A DNA stretch of 64,000 bases, taken from Cellulosimicrobium protaetiae (GTDB lineage: Bacteria > Actinomycetota > Actinomycetes > Actinomycetales > Cellulomonadaceae). A program made the translations under genes and the position numbers. The notes under the pieces were generated by a model. That model saw only the letters and a program-made list of their open reading frames with translations, was not told where the DNA came from and ran no database searches. The number at the start of each line of letters is the position of its first letter. Position 1 is the stretch's first letter. The stretch covers positions 2,418,001 through 2,482,000 of the forward strand of contig NZ_CP052757.1 in the NCBI RefSeq assembly GCF_009708005.2, written 5' to 3'. Below are positions 26,751 to 35,023 of this stretch, piece after piece.

Positions 26751-28133
26751 TCAGTTGTGGGCGTGCAGAGGCTTGCCGGCGAGTGCCAGGTGCGCCTCTC
26801 CGAGTGCCTCGTTCTGGGTGGGGTGGGCGTGGACCAGTGCGGCGACGTCCTCCGGGTACGCCTCCCAGCCCACGATGAGCTGCCCCTCGCCGACGAGCTC
26901 GCCGACGCGCGCGCCGATCATGTGCACGCCGACGACGGGACCGTCCTTGCGACGTACGAGCTTCACGAAGCCGCTGGTCGCGAGGATCTTGCTCTTGCCG
27001 TTGCCGGCGAGGTTGTACTCGAGGGACTCGACCTGGTCGGCGCCCCACGTCTCGATCGCCGCGGCCTCCGTGACACCGACGGACGCGATCTCCGGCTCGC
27101 AGTACGTGACGCGCGGGATCGACGACTCGACGATCGGCGTCGGGTCGAGCCCGGCGATCTGCTCGGCGAGGAAGATGCCCTGGGCGAACCCGCGGTGCGC
27201 GAGCTGGAGCCCGGGGACGATGTCACCCGCGGCCCAGATGTTCCCGACGCCCGTGTGCAGGCGCTCGTCGACGATCACGAACCCGCGGTCGAGCGTGACG
27301 CCCTGCGCCTCGAACCCGAGGTCCGCGGTGCGCGGGCCGCGCCCGACGGCGACGAGCAGCAGCTCGGCCTCGAAGGTCTTGCCCGACTCGAGGGTGACGG
27401 TGACGCCCGAGTCGGTCTCCTTGACGCCCGCGAACCGGTCGCCCAGGGAGAACTTGATGCCGCGCTTGCGGAACGCGCGCTCGAGCGACTTCGACAGCGC
27501 CTCGTCCTCGTTGGGCACGAGGTGAGGCAGTGCCTCGACGATCTGCACGTCGGCGCCGAAGGACTTCCAGACGCTCGCGAACTCGACGCCGATCACGCCG
27601 CCCCCGAGGACGACGACCGACTTCGGGACCCGGTCGAGCCCGAGAGCCTGGTCGGAGGTGATGACCCGCCCGGCGATCTCGAGGCCCGGCAGGGAGCGCG
27701 AGTACGAGCCGGTCGCGAGCACGACGTGGCGGCCGGTGTACCGGGTGCCGTCGACCTCGACGGTGTCCTGCGACACGAGCCGGCCGTGGCCCTGGACGAA
27801 CGTGATGCCGCGCGAGGACACGAGTCCCTGCAGTCCCTTGTAGAGACCGGCGACGACGCCGTCCTTGTAGCTGTTGACGCCCGCCATGTCGATGCCGTCG
27901 AACGTGCTGCGGACGCCGAACCTCGCGCCCTCGCGGGCGCCGTCGGCGAGCTCGGCCGCGTGGAGCAGGGCCTTGGTGGGGATGCACCCGTTGTGCAGGC
28001 AGGTACCACCGAGCTTGCCCGACTCGACGAGCGCGACGGAGAGACCGAGCTGGGCGGCGCGCAGCGCGGTGGCGTAGCCGGCGCTGCCTCCGCCCAGGAC
28101 GACGACGTCGAATGGTGTGCCGGGTTCGGCCAC
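26751..28133 (-). CDS. lpdA: Dihydrolipoyl dehydrogenase (E3)
   Basis: FAD enzyme that reoxidises dihydrolipoamide on E2 with NAD+. The 460-residue protein has the FAD motif GGGSAG, the redox disulfide C45/C50 (GGTCLHNGC), the NAD motif GGGVIG, and the C-terminal His437-Glu442 pair (HPTQNE) that acts as base. The GTG at 28133 has AAGGAG 7 nt upstream. It is co-transcribed with sucB and is the first gene of the unit. E1 is not in this window. Confidence 0.96.
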   Translation of the reverse strand: MAEPGTPFDVVVLGGGSAGYATALRAAQLGLSVALVESGKLGGTCLHNGCIPTKALLHAAELADGAREGARFGVRSTFDGIDMAGVNSYKDGVVAGLYKGLQGLVSSRGITFVQGHGRLVSQDTVEVDGTRYTGRHVVLATGSYSRSLPGLEIAGRVITSDQALGLDRVPKSVVVLGGGVIGVEFASVWKSFGADVQIVEALPHLVPNEDEALSKSLERAFRKRGIKFSLGDRFAGVKETDSGVTVTLESGKTFEAELLLVAVGRGPRTADLGFEAQGVTLDRGFVIVDERLHTGVGNIWAAGDIVPGLQLAHRGFAQGIFLAEQIAGLDPTPIVESSIPRVTYCEPEIASVGVTEAAAIETWGADQVESLEYNLAGNGKSKILATSGFVKLVRRKDGPVVGVHMIGARVGELVGEGQLIVGWEAYPEDVAALVHAHPTQNEALGEAHLALAGKPLHAHN

Positions 28134-28232
28134 GTGCGACTCCTTCAGCGAGGGGAGAGCGAGGGCGGACGTCCACGGCACGTCGACGGGCCGGACGGGA
28201 ACCGCGGGCCCACGGTGCGTGAACGTTCTCCG

Positions 28233-28268
28233 GGTGCCATCTTGGCACCTCGGGCACGGGCTCCCCAA
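28233..28268 (-). promoter_or_regulatory. Predicted lpdA-sucB promoter with overlapping inverted repeat
   Basis: On the minus strand TTGGGG (28268-28263) and CAAGAT (28244-28239) are separated by 18 bp. A perfect inverted repeat, GGTGCCA-TCT-TGGCACC (28233-28249), covers the minus-10, so a repressor could block it. Confidence 0.5.
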
Positions 28269-28349
28269 TCGAAACCAGGGCCTCGCGGCTGTGACGCTGG
28301 AGACAGCGGCACCCACCGGAGGACCAGGGTCACGCTGTACCCTGCCGCT

Positions 28350-28706
28350 GTGCCCCGGCTGCCCAAGCTCTCCAGCCTGTTCTCGCGCCGTCCCGCGACG
28401 ACCACGTCCGCGAGCGGTCCCGGTGCCGCGCCGTCGGACGCCCGCCGTGCGACGCTCGCGCACCTCCAGGACTTCGTGCGCACGCGCGTCGGGGTCGAGG
28501 CGTACGTCGAGCCGCCCACGCAGGACACGGGCGCGACGCTGCTGCTCATCGCGACGACGGGCGAGTGGACGCGGCGGCGCGTCCCGGACGAGAAGACGGC
28601 GTTCGACGTCGCCGGCTCGCTGGGCGTCCCCGTCTACAACGTCCGCTTCACGGGCTACCCGCAACGCATGCGGGACTGGAACTCGCGCCAGCGCCGGAGC
28701 TCCTGA
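28350..28706 (+). CDS. Small conserved-looking protein, function unknown
   Basis: A 118-residue protein. A short basic, Ser/Pro-rich N-terminus is followed by a compact alpha/beta region (LAHLQDFVRTRVGVEAYVEP, TLLLIATTGEWTRRRV, AFDVAGSLGVPVYNVRFTGYP). No catalytic motif was recognised. TACCCT (28338-28343) is 6 nt before the GTG, supporting this start as leaderless. It is divergent from lpdA and followed by a strong terminator, which supports a real single-gene unit. Confidence 0.72.
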   Translation: MPRLPKLSSLFSRRPATTTSASGPGAAPSDARRATLAHLQDFVRTRVGVEAYVEPPTQDTGATLLLIATTGEWTRRRVPDEKTAFDVAGSLGVPVYNVRFTGYPQRMRDWNSRQRRSS

Positions 28707-28733
28707 CCGCCGACCAGGCGATCTTCCAGGGTC

Positions 28734-28787
28734 GAGCAGGTGGTCCTGGTCCGTCCGGTGGACCTGACGGACCAGGACCACCTGCTC
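28734..28787. terminator. Bidirectional long-stem terminator
   Basis: A perfect 22-bp stem (28734-28755 with 28766-28787) and a 10-nt loop lie between the convergent small protein gene and pepA. Confidence 0.88.
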
Positions 28788-28800
28788 GGCGAGGGGTCGG

Positions 28801-30300
28801 TCAGCGGCGGGTTCGGGCCTCGACCAGGTGGAGGAGGGTGCGGACGGCGACGCCCGTGCCGCCGACGGGGGTGTAGCCGTGCGCGGAGCTCTCGTTGAAC
28901 GCCGGGCCGGCGATGTCCAGGTGGGCCCACGGCGTCTCGCCGACGAACTCCTGGAGGAACAGGCCCGCGACGAGCATGCCGCCGAACCGGTCGCCGATGT
29001 TCGCGAGGTCCGCGACCTTCGACTTGAGCGACGCGCCGAGCTCCTCGGGCAGCGGCATGGGCCAGAACTGCTCGCCCGCGGCGTCCGCGGCCGCGACGAC
29101 CTCGGCGCGCACGTCGTCGGCGCCCATGACGGCGGAGACGCGGTTGCCGAGCGCGACCATCTGCGCGCCGGTGAGCGTCGCGACGTCGAGCACGACGTCC
29201 GGCTTCTCCTCGACCGCGGCGACGAGGCCGTCGGCCATGACGAGGCGGCCCTCCGCGTCGGTGTTGAGCACCTCGACGGTCTTGCCGCCGCGGATCGTGA
29301 TGACGTCCGACGGGCGCTGCGCGGTGCCCGACGGCATGTTCTCCGCGAGGCACAGCCAGCCCGTGACGGCGACGGGCAGGCCGAGGCGCGCGGCCGCGAT
29401 GACCGTCTGGAGCACGGCGGCGGCGCCGGCCATGTCGGACTTCATCGCCTCCATCCCCTTGGCGGGCTTGATCGAGATGCCGCCCGAGTCGAACGTGATG
29501 CCCTTGCCGACCAGGGCGACCTTCGCGGCCGGGCGCGACGGGGCGTAGGCGACCTTGACGAGGCGCGGCCCGCGCGCCGAGCCCTGGCCGACGCCGACCA
29601 GACCGCCGTACCCGCCCGCGGCGAGCGCCTTGTCGTCGAGCACCGTGACCTTGAGGCCCTTGGCGCCCGAGTCCTTGACGGCCTGCTTCGCGACGTCGGC
29701 GAACGCGGCCGGGAAGAGGTCGTTGGGCGCCGCGTTGACGAGGTCGCGCGTCGCGTTGACCGCGGCCGCGACGACCTTCGCACGCTCGACGGCGGCCTTG
29801 GCCGCGGAGCTGCGGGCGCCCGTGGCGAGGACCTCGACGGTCGCCGGCGGGCGGCTCGCCGCCGACGCGTCGCCCGTGCGGTAGCGCGCGAACGCGTAGG
29901 CGCCGAGCAGCGCGCCCTCGGCGACGGCGCCGAGCTCTGCCTCGTCCTCGACGGGGAGCGCGACGGCGACCGACGCCGTCCCCGCGAGCGCGCGCAGTGC
30001 GGCACCGGCGGCGCGGCGCAGCGCCTCGGCGCTGAAGGTGCCGTCGGCGCGTCGCGCGCCGAGGCCCACGAGCACGAGGACGTCGGCCTTGAGCTCGGGC
30101 CCGGCGGGCACCTTGCGGACCTCGTCGGCCGCGCCCGTGATGCCGAGCGCGGGTGCGAGGTCCTCGAGGGCGGCGACCACCGGGCGGGGCAGGTCGCCCC
30201 CGACGATCGCGACGCCGTCGGACGTCGTGTGGGTGCCGACGACGAGCGCGTCGACCTTGGCACCGGCGGGATTCTTGCTGGAGACGGTCAGTTCAGCCAC
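28801..30300 (-). CDS. pepA: Leucyl aminopeptidase (M17)
   Basis: Cytoplasmic two-metal aminopeptidase of 499 residues that removes N-terminal residues from peptides. The metal-binding core is VGKGITFDSGGISIKP, KSDMAGAAAVL and the signature NTDAEGRLVMADGL. The less conserved N-terminal domain covers about 1-170. The GTG at 30300 is preceded, after 6 nt, by TAGCAT, so the transcript is probably leaderless. The gene is isolated between a terminator and a divergent small membrane gene. Confidence 0.95.
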   Translation of the reverse strand: MAELTVSSKNPAGAKVDALVVGTHTTSDGVAIVGGDLPRPVVAALEDLAPALGITGAADEVRKVPAGPELKADVLVLVGLGARRADGTFSAEALRRAAGAALRALAGTASVAVALPVEDEAELGAVAEGALLGAYAFARYRTGDASAASRPPATVEVLATGARSSAAKAAVERAKVVAAAVNATRDLVNAAPNDLFPAAFADVAKQAVKDSGAKGLKVTVLDDKALAAGGYGGLVGVGQGSARGPRLVKVAYAPSRPAAKVALVGKGITFDSGGISIKPAKGMEAMKSDMAGAAAVLQTVIAAARLGLPVAVTGWLCLAENMPSGTAQRPSDVITIRGGKTVEVLNTDAEGRLVMADGLVAAVEEKPDVVLDVATLTGAQMVALGNRVSAVMGADDVRAEVVAAADAAGEQFWPMPLPEELGASLKSKVADLANIGDRFGGMLVAGLFLQEFVGETPWAHLDIAGPAFNESSAHGYTPVGGTGVAVRTLLHLVEARTRR

Positions 30301-30403
30301 CCCGCGATGCTATCCCCGGGGACGCCGCCCCTGCCCCCGCGCGGTCGGCGAGACCTGCGGACGGATTCCGTGGCCGCGCGTCGCCCCCGGTACGCTCGGC
30401 CGC

Positions 30404-30760
30404 GTGGTCCTTCCCCTCCTGCTGCTCGTGGTCGCGGCGTGCGTCGCGCTCGCCGGGTGGGCCGTCGTGTTCGTCGCGCGCGACCGTGCGGTGATCCTGC
30501 GCCAGCTGTGGGGCGCCGCGGTGATCGAGGGGCTGATCCTCGTGCAGGCCGTCGTCCTGGGCGTGCTCGGCGCCACCGGGACCGCGCCGAGCGACCCCGT
30601 GCTGCTGTGGGGCTACCTCGTGACCACCCTCTTCATCCTGCCCGTCGCCGCGCTGTGGGCGTTCGCCGAGCGCTCGCGCTGGAGCTCGGTCGTGCTCGCG
30701 GTCGCCGCGCTCACGGTCGCGTTCCTCGAGTGGCGGCTGTGGCAGATCTGGAACGCCTGA
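30404..30760 (+). CDS. Hypothetical four-helix membrane protein
   Basis: A 118-residue, almost entirely hydrophobic protein with four predicted helices (about 2-24, 31-57, 66-85 and 91-112). TACGCT (30391-30396) lies 7 nt before the GTG, which fixes the start. The next gene begins 16 bp after its stop, so the two membrane genes and pyrD are likely one operon. No function was recognised. Confidence 0.7.
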   Translation: MVLPLLLLVVAACVALAGWAVVFVARDRAVILRQLWGAAVIEGLILVQAVVLGVLGATGTAPSDPVLLWGYLVTTLFILPVAALWAFAERSRWSSVVLAVAALTVAFLEWRLWQIWNA

Positions 30761-30776
30761 CCTGGAGGTCCACGCC

Positions 30777-31319
30777 ATGAGCGCACCCTCCGCCCCCGAC
30801 GGGACGGACTCCTCGGCGACGCCGACGGCGCACGGCACGACGCCTCGACCGCGGCGTACGAACACCGGCTTCGGGCGGGTGCTCGTCGCCGTGTACGGCA
30901 TCTTCGCCCTCGCGGCCACGGCCCGGGCCGCGGTCCAGCTCCTGCGCGACTGGCACGAGGCACCCGTCGCCTACGCCCTGTCGGCGCTCGCGGCGGCCGT
31001 GTACGTCGTCGCCACGGTCGCGCTCGCGCGCGGCGGTTCCGTCGCGCGCCGCGTCGCGTGGGTCGCGGTGGGCGTCGAGCTCGTCGGCGTGCTCGCCGTC
31101 GGCGCCTTCTCGCTCGCCGACCCCGAGGCCTTCCCCCGTGCCACCGTCTGGTCCGGCTTCGGCCAGGGCTACGGCTACGTGCCGCTCGTCCTGCCGTTCG
31201 TGGGGCTCTGGTGGCTCTGGCGCACCCGTCCGGGCGCGTCCACGGGGAACGCCGCCGCACCGACGGAACCCGCCAGCACCGACACCACGACCACCGACGC
31301 CCCGGAGGACGCCGCATGA
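30777..31319 (+). CDS. Hypothetical membrane protein upstream of pyrD
   Basis: A 180-residue protein with a polar N-terminus (1-30), four membrane segments (about 33-52, 64-84, 93-112 and 133-147) and a Thr/Ala/Pro-rich tail. The ATG has TGGAGG 8 nt upstream. Its stop overlaps the pyrD start (ATGA), so translation is coupled to pyrimidine synthesis. The family is of unknown function; a similar gene often precedes pyrD in related genomes (from memory). Confidence 0.78.
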   Translation: MSAPSAPDGTDSSATPTAHGTTPRPRRTNTGFGRVLVAVYGIFALAATARAAVQLLRDWHEAPVAYALSALAAAVYVVATVALARGGSVARRVAWVAVGVELVGVLAVGAFSLADPEAFPRATVWSGFGQGYGYVPLVLPFVGLWWLWRTRPGASTGNAAAPTEPASTDTTTTDAPEDAA

Positions 31320-32428
31320 CCCGCCGCCGCCCGGTCCTGTACGGACTGCTCTTCGACACCGTCTTCCGCCGCATGGACCCCGAGCGTGCGCACCACGTCG
31401 CGTTCGACCTCATCGGAGCCGTCGGCCGCGTGCCGGTGCTGCGCGACGTCGTGCAGGGGGCGCTCGCGCCGTACCTGGGTCGCGCGGCCGGGGGCCGGGG
31501 CAGCGTCGAGGTCCTGGGCAAGGTCTTCCCCGCGCCGTTCGGCCTCGCGGGCGGGTTCGACAAGGACGCGCGCGCCGTGCGCGGACTCACGATGCTCGGT
31601 TTCGCTTTCGTCGAGATCGGCACGGTCACCGCGCACGCGCAGCCGGGGAACGAGAAGCCGCGGCTGTGGCGCGAGCTCGACGTGATGGGCGTGCGCAACC
31701 GCATGGGCTTCAACAACGAGGGCGCCGCGGCGGCCGCCCGCCGGCTCGAGGCGCTGCGCTCGACGAGGTCGGGGCGTGCCGTGCTCGTGGGCGCCAACAT
31801 CGGCAAGACGAAGGTCACGCCCACGGCCGAGGCCGCGGCGGACTACGCGACGAGCGCGGGCCTGCTCGCGCCCTGCGCCGACTACCTCGTGGTCAACGTC
31901 TCGTCGCCCAACACCCCGGGGCTGCGCGACCTCCAGGAGGTCGAGTCGCTGCGCCCGATCCTCGTGGCGGTGCGCGAGGCGGCCGACGCCGCGACCGCGG
32001 GCGCGGGCGTCGCCCGGGTGCCGCTGCTCGTCAAGATCGCGCCCGACCTCGCGGACGAGGACGTGGACGCGGTCGCCGACCTCGTCGACGAGCTCGACCT
32101 CGACGGCGTCGTCGCCGTGAACACGACCATCGGGCACGACCGCGGACCGGGCGGGCTGTCCGGGCCGCCCGTCCGTGCACGGGGGCTCGCCGTGGTCGCA
32201 CGCCTGCGCGAGCGCCTGGGCCCGCGCCGGGCGATCATCGGCGTCGGGGGCATCACGACCGCGCACGACGCCCGTGACTACCTGCACGCGGGTGCCGACC
32301 TCGTCCAGGGGTACACCGGGTTCCTCTACCAGGGCCCGCTCTGGGCGGCGCACATCAACCGGTCGCTCGTGCGCCACCCGGAGCCGGGCGAGCACGTGCG
32401 GGGCGCCGAGGCGAGGGAGGCACGATGA
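31316..32428 (+). CDS. pyrD: Quinone-dependent dihydroorotate dehydrogenase (class 2)
   Basis: Membrane-associated FMN enzyme of 370 residues that oxidises dihydroorotate to orotate with quinone. The N-terminal amphipathic part LYGLLFDTVFRRMDPERAHH is the class 2 membrane-binding extension. FGLAGGFDKDARAV, NRMGFNNEGA, VVNVSSPNTPGLRDLQ (catalytic Ser region), LLVKIAPDL and IIGVGGITTAHDARDYLHAGA are the FMN and substrate motifs. It overlaps its neighbours at both ends by ATGA. Confidence 0.96.
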   Translation: MTRRRPVLYGLLFDTVFRRMDPERAHHVAFDLIGAVGRVPVLRDVVQGALAPYLGRAAGGRGSVEVLGKVFPAPFGLAGGFDKDARAVRGLTMLGFAFVEIGTVTAHAQPGNEKPRLWRELDVMGVRNRMGFNNEGAAAAARRLEALRSTRSGRAVLVGANIGKTKVTPTAEAAADYATSAGLLAPCADYLVVNVSSPNTPGLRDLQEVESLRPILVAVREAADAATAGAGVARVPLLVKIAPDLADEDVDAVADLVDELDLDGVVAVNTTIGHDRGPGGLSGPPVRARGLAVVARLRERLGPRRAIIGVGGITTAHDARDYLHAGADLVQGYTGFLYQGPLWAAHINRSLVRHPEPGEHVRGAEAREAR

Positions 32429-32634
32429 TCCGGCCGCAGTGGGTCTGGGAGCTCGACGACGCGGAGGGCCGGGCCCTCGTGTCGCCCGTGAGCCCCGTCT
32501 TCACGACGCAGTACGACGCCGAGCAGTGGCTCGGCGAGACGTGGCGCACGCTCGCCGCCGAGGGGGCCGCGGTCGCGAGACTCCTGCACGACGGCACGCA
32601 GGCGACCGCACCCGTGGAGCTCCGCTCCCGCTGA
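32425..32634 (+). CDS. Small protein coupled to pyrD
   Basis: A 69-residue acidic protein, MIRPQWVWELDDAEGRAL onwards, with no membrane segment. The ATG overlaps the pyrD stop, so it is translated with pyrD. It contains FTTQYDAEQWLGETWRTLA, a compact alpha/beta pattern seen in many small actinobacterial proteins. No function is known to me. A weak hairpin AGACCG/CGGTCT (32653-32673) follows. Confidence 0.75.
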   Translation: MIRPQWVWELDDAEGRALVSPVSPVFTTQYDAEQWLGETWRTLAAEGAAVARLLHDGTQATAPVELRSR

Positions 32635-32672
32635 CCTGCTGGTCAGGAGTCAAGACCGGTCCGGGAACGGTC

Positions 32673-34184
32673 TCACCCCGCGACGCGGGTCCATGCAGCG
32701 ACGAGCCGCGGCACCGCCCGCTGCAGCTCCTCGGGCGGGCGTGAGAACGTGAGGCGCAGCCGGTCCGTGGCGGTGCCGTCGGGGGTGAACGTCGGGCCGG
32801 CGTTGACGAGGACGCCCTCCGCGGCCGCGGCGGCGGCGAACGCCTGCGCGACCGGCGCGCCGAGGTCGACCCAGAGGGACAGCCCGCCCTCGGGTACCTG
32901 CACGCGCCAGTCCGGCAGCGCGTCCCCCAGGAGCCCGCACAGCAGGTCGCGCTGTGCGCGCAGCATCCGGCGGCGCTCGGCGAGCACGCTCTCGGCGTCG
33001 TCGAGCAGCTCGACGACGGCCAGCTGCTCGAGCACCGCGGACGCGATGTCGGCGGACTGCCGCGTCCGCGCCAGTCGCGCGACGAGGTCGGGGTGGGCGC
33101 GGACCCAGCCGACCCGCAGCCCGCCCCAGAACGACTTGGACGCCGAACCGACGGTGACCACGTAGGGCGACGTCCCGTCGCCCGCGAGCGGTTCGGCGAC
33201 GGGTCCGACGGCGTCCGGGTCGCCGTCGAGGTCGAGGTCGGTGAGGGTCTCGTCCCCGACGACGGTCACGCGGTGGCGCGCCGCGGCGTCGCGCACCCCG
33301 GCCCGCTCCTCGGGGGTGAGCGTGTAGGCGGTCGGGTTGTGGAAGTCGGGCACGAGGTACACGAGGCGTGGTGAGACCTGGCGCAGCGTCGAGCGGAAGA
33401 GGTCGACGTCGAACCCGGGCGCGTCGTGGCCGTGGCCGTCGTGCGGGTCTCGGTCGCCGCGCCCGACGGGGACCGGCACGAGGCGTGCTCCCGCGCGCCG
33501 CAGCGCCTCCATCGCGTGGTAGTACGTGGGCGACTGCACGACGGCGCGGTCACCGGTGCCGAGGAGCGTCCCCGCGAGCGTCGTGATGGCGTGCTGGGCG
33601 CCGGTCGTGACGAGGACCTCGTCGGGCGTCGTCGGCGTGCCGCGCCGGGTGTGGTGGTCGGCGACGGCCTCGCGCAGCACCCCGACGCCGTAGGGCTCGT
33701 ACCCGCCGCCGGACAGGTACTCGGGCAGTCGCTCGAGCGCGCGCGAGTACGCGGCGTGCAGGCCGCTCGGGGCGGCGGAGGTCGCCTGCGAGAGGTCGGC
33801 GAGGTCGATCGGCGCGGCGTGGGCGGCGGGCGCGGGCGGGGCGTCGCCCCCGGGTGCGCGTGGTGCGGTCCGAGGCCGGGTCGCTCGGGGTAGCACGACG
33901 ACGGTCCCCGAGCCCGTGCGCGAGCGCGCGAAGCCCAGCTCGCGGAGCCGCCCGTACGCGGCCGCCGTCGTCGTGCGCGAGACGCCGAGCGCCGCCGCGA
34001 GGTCGCGCTCCGACGGGAGCCGCGTGTGCGGGGCGAGCGTGCCGGCGAGGACGGCGGCGCGCAGGCCGTCGGCGAGCGCGGTGTAGGCCGGGCCGCCCGC
34101 GTGCCAGCGTCCCAGCAGCCGGGCTGCGGCTGCGGGGGAGAGGTGGCGGTGGACGTCGACGGTCCCGACCGGGGCGAGGCTCAT
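32673..34184 (-). CDS. MocR-type regulator: GntR helix-turn-helix fused to class I aminotransferase
   Basis: A 503-residue transcription factor. A GntR winged helix (about 30-95: LPSERDLAAALGVSRTTTAAAYGRLRELG) is followed by a PLP-binding aminotransferase fold (about 125-503) with the PLP lysine at about 350 in SASKSFWGG. It belongs with the YczR subgroup because a yczE-type gene is divergent from it. PLP or an amino compound is the likely effector. GATAGT is 6 nt before the ATG. Regulators of this kind usually control the adjacent membrane gene. Confidence 0.9.
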   Translation of the reverse strand: MSLAPVGTVDVHRHLSPAAAARLLGRWHAGGPAYTALADGLRAAVLAGTLAPHTRLPSERDLAAALGVSRTTTAAAYGRLRELGFARSRTGSGTVVVLPRATRPRTAPRAPGGDAPPAPAAHAAPIDLADLSQATSAAPSGLHAAYSRALERLPEYLSGGGYEPYGVGVLREAVADHHTRRGTPTTPDEVLVTTGAQHAITTLAGTLLGTGDRAVVQSPTYYHAMEALRRAGARLVPVPVGRGDRDPHDGHGHDAPGFDVDLFRSTLRQVSPRLVYLVPDFHNPTAYTLTPEERAGVRDAAARHRVTVVGDETLTDLDLDGDPDAVGPVAEPLAGDGTSPYVVTVGSASKSFWGGLRVGWVRAHPDLVARLARTRQSADIASAVLEQLAVVELLDDAESVLAERRRMLRAQRDLLCGLLGDALPDWRVQVPEGGLSLWVDLGAPVAQAFAAAAAAEGVLVNAGPTFTPDGTATDRLRLTFSRPPEELQRAVPRLVAAWTRVAG

Positions 34185-34190
34185 GAGGCC

Positions 34191-34224
34191 ACTATCTCGC
34201 CATTGGCTATGGATGTCGATGCCA
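34191..34224. promoter_or_regulatory. Putative MocR operator region
   Basis: GCCA (34199-34202) and TGGC (34204-34207) form the palindrome GCCATTGGC. A second GCCA at 34221-34224 repeats the first at 22 bp, two helical turns. The direct plus inverted half-site layout is common for MocR proteins. The cluster adjoins the mocR minus-10 at 34191-34196. Confidence 0.5.
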
Positions 34225-34246
34225 CTTCGTCGTCAGGATGGCGTGC

Positions 34247-34960
34247 ATGAGCCCCACCCGACGTGCCGTCCAGCTCCTCCTCGGCCTCCTCGCCTACGCG
34301 CTCTCCATGGCGCTGCTCCTGCACGCGGGCCAGGGCGGGATGCCGTGGGACGTGCTGCACCAGGGCGTCGTGCGCCGCACCGGGCTGCCGTTCGGGGTCG
34401 TCGTCGGGTCGCTCAGCGTGCTCGCCCTCCTCGCGTGGATCCCGCTGCGGCAGCGTCCCGGGATCGGGACGATCGCGAACGTCGTCGTCATCACGCTCAC
34501 GATCGACCCGGCGATCGCGCTCGTCACGCGCCTCGTGCCCGAGCCGGGCGTCGCCGCGAGCGTCGCGCTCGCCGTCGGAGGGATCGTGCTGAACGGGCTC
34601 GCGACGTCGGCGTACCTCGGGGTGCGCCTCGGCCCCGGCCCGCGCGACGGGCTGATGACCGGCCTGGTCGCGCGCACGGGGTGGTCGGTGCGCCTCGTGC
34701 GCACGCTCATCGAGGTCGTCGTCGTGTCGCTGGGCTGGGCGCTCGGCGGCACGGTGGGCTGGGCGACCGTCGCCTACGCGCTCGGTGTGGGGCCGATCGT
34801 CCAGGCGACCGCGCGCTGGTTCGCGCCGCGCGGGCTCGTCGGTCCGGCGCGCGCCGGGCGGCGTGCCGGGACAGGTGGTGCCGCCCGGTCACGGGAGCCC
34901 GTCCCTGCGGCCGCAGACCCCCGGCCGGGCGAGGGAGGCATGCCCGCGCCCGGTCGGTGA
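34247..34960 (+). CDS. YczE/YyaS/YitT-family membrane protein
   Basis: A 237-residue integral membrane protein with five or six helices. The N-terminal SMALLLHAGQGGMPWDVLHQG is the signature of the YczE group, followed by GIGTIANVVVITLTIDP and GLMTGLVARTGWSVRLVRT. The polar tail after about 200 is probably cytoplasmic. The role of these proteins is not established, and transport of a small metabolite is suspected. The ATG at 34247 has AGGA 8 nt upstream; ATG 34238 is less likely. It is divergent from its presumed MocR regulator. Confidence 0.88.
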   Translation: MSPTRRAVQLLLGLLAYALSMALLLHAGQGGMPWDVLHQGVVRRTGLPFGVVVGSLSVLALLAWIPLRQRPGIGTIANVVVITLTIDPAIALVTRLVPEPGVAASVALAVGGIVLNGLATSAYLGVRLGPGPRDGLMTGLVARTGWSVRLVRTLIEVVVVSLGWALGGTVGWATVAYALGVGPIVQATARWFAPRGLVGPARAGRRAGTGGAARSREPVPAAADPRPGEGGMPAPGR

Positions 34961-34969
34961 GGAGACGGC

Positions 34970-35001
34970 GACGGCCCCGGCGGAGTACCGCCGGGGCCGT
35001 C
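34970..35001. terminator. Bidirectional terminator
   Basis: A 14-bp perfect stem (34970-34983 with 34988-35001) and an AGTA loop lie between the convergent yczE-like and aldo-keto reductase genes. Confidence 0.85.
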
Positions 35002-35023
35002 GTCGCGCCTGGGTGTGCCGGAC

